DNA of 64,000 bases from Paraniabella hibiscisoli (GTDB taxonomy: Bacteria; Bacteroidota; Bacteroidia; Chitinophagales; Chitinophagaceae), in assembly GCF_022512515.1 (NCBI RefSeq), contig NZ_JAKWBK010000003.1, positions 620,001 through 684,000 of the forward strand. Reading direction: 5' to 3'. The translations under genes were made by a program, and so were the position numbers. How positions within the stretch are numbered: position 1 is the first letter of the stretch; each line of letters starts with the position of its first letter. Shown piece after piece: positions 62,352 to 64,000 of this stretch. Below the pieces are notes generated by a model. That model was not told where the DNA came from, did not search any database, and worked only from the letters and a program-made list of their open reading frames with translations.

Positions 62352-63025
62352 GTAACCTGCATCTTATAGCCAATACCATATACGGCTCTTATTTCAAGCC
62401 CACTATCATGATCATTTAATTTTTTCCGCAGGTTTTTGATCTGTGAGTAAAGGAACTCGTAATCATTGGCCTCATCAGCATAAGCTCCCCATACATGCTC
62501 AGCCAGGGCGGTTTTTAAAACCAACCGGTTGTGATTCACCATAAAATAAGTAAGCACATCCAGCTCCTTACGGTTAAAGGCCACGGCTTTGTTATTGATA
62601 CTTGCGGTTCTTTCATCCAGGTCCAATTTCACATTACCCAGTTCCAGTATATTTTTACCGCTAAAGGCTTTTCTGCGTAGCACCGATCGTATACGTGCAT
62701 TCAGTTCGGCAATATGGAAGGGCTTGGTTAAATAATCATCAGCGCCCAGGTTAAGGCCCTGCACTTTGTCATCCAGCGAATCATTTGCAGAGATAATGAT
62801 CACATTATCAGCCTTACGCATCGTCTTCAGCTCTTTTAAAATATCCATTCCGTTCCCGCCGGGAAGCATAATATCCAGCAGGATACAATCGTAGTCGTAG
62901 GCGATAATTTTTCGCATGGCTGCCTCGAAGTCCGAAGCTTCTTCCACCAGGAAATGTTCTTTTTCCAGTGACTGACGGATGACACCCAGCAGCTCCCGCT
63001 CATCTTCTATCACCAATATTTTCAT
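62348..63025 (-). CDS. OmpR-family response regulator
   Basis: 225 residues, intact. Receiver domain: acidic pocket VIEDEREL, phosphoacceptor Asp in CILLDIMLPGGNGMDILKEL, Thr/Ser switch in NVIIISANDSLDD and Lys in DDYLTKPFHIAELNARI. The winged-helix output domain has NRKELDVLTYFMVNHNRLVL and a C-terminal IRAVYGIGYKMQVT. Its stop overlaps the kinase start (ATGA), so the two are translationally coupled. CpxR/QseB-like in outline; target genes not visible. Confidence 0.93.
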   Translation of the reverse strand: MKILVIEDERELLGVIRQSLEKEHFLVEEASDFEAAMRKIIAYDYDCILLDIMLPGGNGMDILKELKTMRKADNVIIISANDSLDDKVQGLNLGADDYLTKPFHIAELNARIRSVLRRKAFSGKNILELGNVKLDLDERTASINNKAVAFNRKELDVLTYFMVNHNRLVLKTALAEHVWGAYADEANDYEFLYSQIKNLRKKLNDHDSGLEIRAVYGIGYKMQVT

Positions 63026-63089
63026 ACCTACAATAATAGCTATTAAAACTGTAAAAAAACGGGAACAAAGATCGCTGCTAAACGGTAGT

Positions 63090-63743
63090 TTAATCAGAGC
63101 TGAGAATATGAACTATCTCTTTGTATCCCAGGCTCCTGGCATGCTGCAAGGATGTTACGCCGTTTTTATCTGCGATATGAATATTGCAGCCTGCCTCTTT
63201 AAGAATGCGAACTATTTGCTGGTATTTTGCCGATCCATCACCCAGGATCACGGCTTCTAAAAGACCTGTCCAGCCCAGCCGGTTCACATGGTCAACAGGA
63301 AAGCCTTTGGTGTTAGCCAGTAACTTTACGGTCTCAACATGCCCCCTTTCGCAGGCAGGTATCAGGGCCGATCCGTTGTAGCGGTTAAACACATCAAAAC
63401 GCGCCCCATGCTTTAAGAACAGTTGCAGCAATGCCGTTTGCCCTGTAGCCCCGGCATACAGAAAAGGACTATCCAGTATATCATCCTGCTGATTTACATT
63501 AGCGCGATAAGATACCAGCAATTGCGCCATCGCCAGGTTGGCGGCCTGGGTGGCCAGTAAGAGGAGGGATCGCTTTTTCTCGTCCGCAGTATTCACATCG
63601 GTACCATTTTTCAGAGCTGCATCTACTGCTTCCAGGTTATTCTTCTTTACGTCTTCGATAATAGTTGATTGCATAGACTCTTTATTAACCGTATTACAAA
63701 AGCTGCAACATCCCAGTAACCATAAAATAACAAGTATTTTCAT
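63090..63743 (-). CDS. ankyrin-repeat secreted protein
   Basis: 217 residues, intact. The N-terminus (MKILVILWLLGCCSFCNTVN) is a signal peptide with a possible lipobox Cys. At least four ankyrin repeats follow (NLEAVDAALKNGTDVNTADE; RSLLLLATQAANLAMAQLLV; NGSALIPACERGHVETVKLL; ADKNGVTSLQHARSLGYKEI). These mediate protein contacts. It lies between the transporter gene and the two-component genes on the same strand, with no clear functional link. Similar small ankyrin proteins sit beside catalases or transporters in many bacteria. Confidence 0.82.
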   Translation of the reverse strand: MKILVILWLLGCCSFCNTVNKESMQSTIIEDVKKNNLEAVDAALKNGTDVNTADEKKRSLLLLATQAANLAMAQLLVSYRANVNQQDDILDSPFLYAGATGQTALLQLFLKHGARFDVFNRYNGSALIPACERGHVETVKLLANTKGFPVDHVNRLGWTGLLEAVILGDGSAKYQQIVRILKEAGCNIHIADKNGVTSLQHARSLGYKEIVHILSSD

Positions 63744-63752
63744 ATCCTATTT

Positions 63753-64000
63753 TCAGACTCCTTCTTTTGCTACCGGATCAGCTCCCACCAATTGTTTCTC
63801 CAGTGCTTCCAGTGAAACTCCTTTGGTTTCAGGTACTTTGGTAAGAACCCAAATCAACTGCAGTAACATCATAAACGCAAAAAAGGCAAATATAGGCCAG
63901 GGATTATCTTTAAATACACCATGATCCGCATCCAGGAATACGGGTGTAATTAATGTGATAATCGCAGCAAAAACCCAATGCACACTGGCGCCAAAGGATT
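63753..64000 (-). CDS. MFS sugar transporter, C-terminal part (5' end beyond window)
   Basis: The last ~82 residues of a gene that enters from the right edge; the frame is open to base 64000. It shows the last two membrane helices (HWVFAAIITLITPVFLDA, WPIFAFFAFMMLLQLIWVL) and then VPETKGVSLEALEKQLVG. PETKG at the end of the last helix is the signature of the sugar porter family of the major facilitator superfamily. Substrate cannot be told. A GTG at 63983 is in frame but is internal and not the start. Confidence 0.8.
   Translation of the reverse strand, partial: SFGASVHWVFAAIITLITPVFLDADHGVFKDNPWPIFAFFAFMMLLQLIWVLTKVPETKGVSLEALEKQLVGADPVAKEGV

Noticed and set aside
1..64000. Insertion sequences, tRNA or rRNA genes, CRISPR arrays
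   Set aside because: No transposase motif, terminal inverted repeats, tRNA cloverleaf or regular spacer array was recognised by eye. A tool-based scan for tRNAs would be needed to exclude short ones.

Overview
The window looks like a chromosomal segment of a Bacteroidota bacterium, most likely of the Chitinophagaceae. The reasons are a type VI secretion locus of the Bacteroidota kind (T6SSiii), -7 promoter boxes of the TAnnTTTG form, a RemB/Wzi-like outer-membrane protein, and a Planctomycete-type DUF1501/DUF1553 cluster. The assignment is inferred from gene content only.

A data-quality point governs the whole annotation. About 60 single-base deletions, nearly all in short homopolymers (mostly A or T runs of 5-7), break roughly 35 genes, including the essential genes rpsT, prfB, engB and sucA. 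In almost every case, adding one base to the run restores a full-length product. I treat these as sequencing or consensus errors, give each such gene as one CDS, and name the break.

Layout. 1-18 kb: T6SSiii locus, mostly on the minus strand. It holds tssB, tssC, two tssD tube genes, a metzincin-like protein with a lipoprotein partner, vgrG, a 456-aa TPR-like putative adaptor, a PAAR-Rhs protein with a deaminase-like tip, its candidate immunity gene, a small membrane protein plus a J-domain membrane protein, tssE and tssF (cut by the left edge). A surface protein gene lies on the plus strand inside it. 18-25 kb: pyrR, pruA, prfB with its programmed frameshift site, and a histidine kinase/response regulator pair. 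24.7-31.4 kb: four-gene operon of cytochrome-domain, DUF1501 and TIM-barrel proteins. 31.4-42.6 kb: an rRNA methyltransferase, the 2-oxoglutarate dehydrogenase E2 and E1 genes, a LuxR-type regulator, rpsT, a murQ-kinase recycling pair and a C-terminal processing protease. 42.6-55 kb: cystathionine beta-synthase-like enzyme, RemB/Wzi-like protein, dihydroorotase, MutS-like ATPase, engB, a GntR regulator, ubiE/menG, a metal-receptor protein and a SUMF1-type lipoprotein. 55.1-60.4 kb: sulfur/cysteine island. 60.5-64 kb: PepSY-like protein, OmpR two-component pair, ankyrin protein and the end of a sugar transporter.

The most interesting part is the sulfur island. A 16-codon ORF ending in five consecutive Cys codons (55127-55177) sits directly after a consensus promoter, so its mRNA is probably leaderless. 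It precedes a small unknown gene, cysM and cysE. Next comes a family 2A encapsulin shell gene overlapping a cysteine desulfurase gene with a ~230-residue low-complexity N-terminal extension, the hallmark of the cargo of this nanocompartment. The same inverted repeat, TAGTCTA-N8/9-TAGACTA, lies at both promoters. This suggests one regulator co-ordinates cysteine synthesis and the sulfur nanocompartment, with a polycysteine leader as a second control. In the T6SS locus, two candidate effector-immunity pairs and an unfamiliar adaptor-like protein are the next most interesting items.
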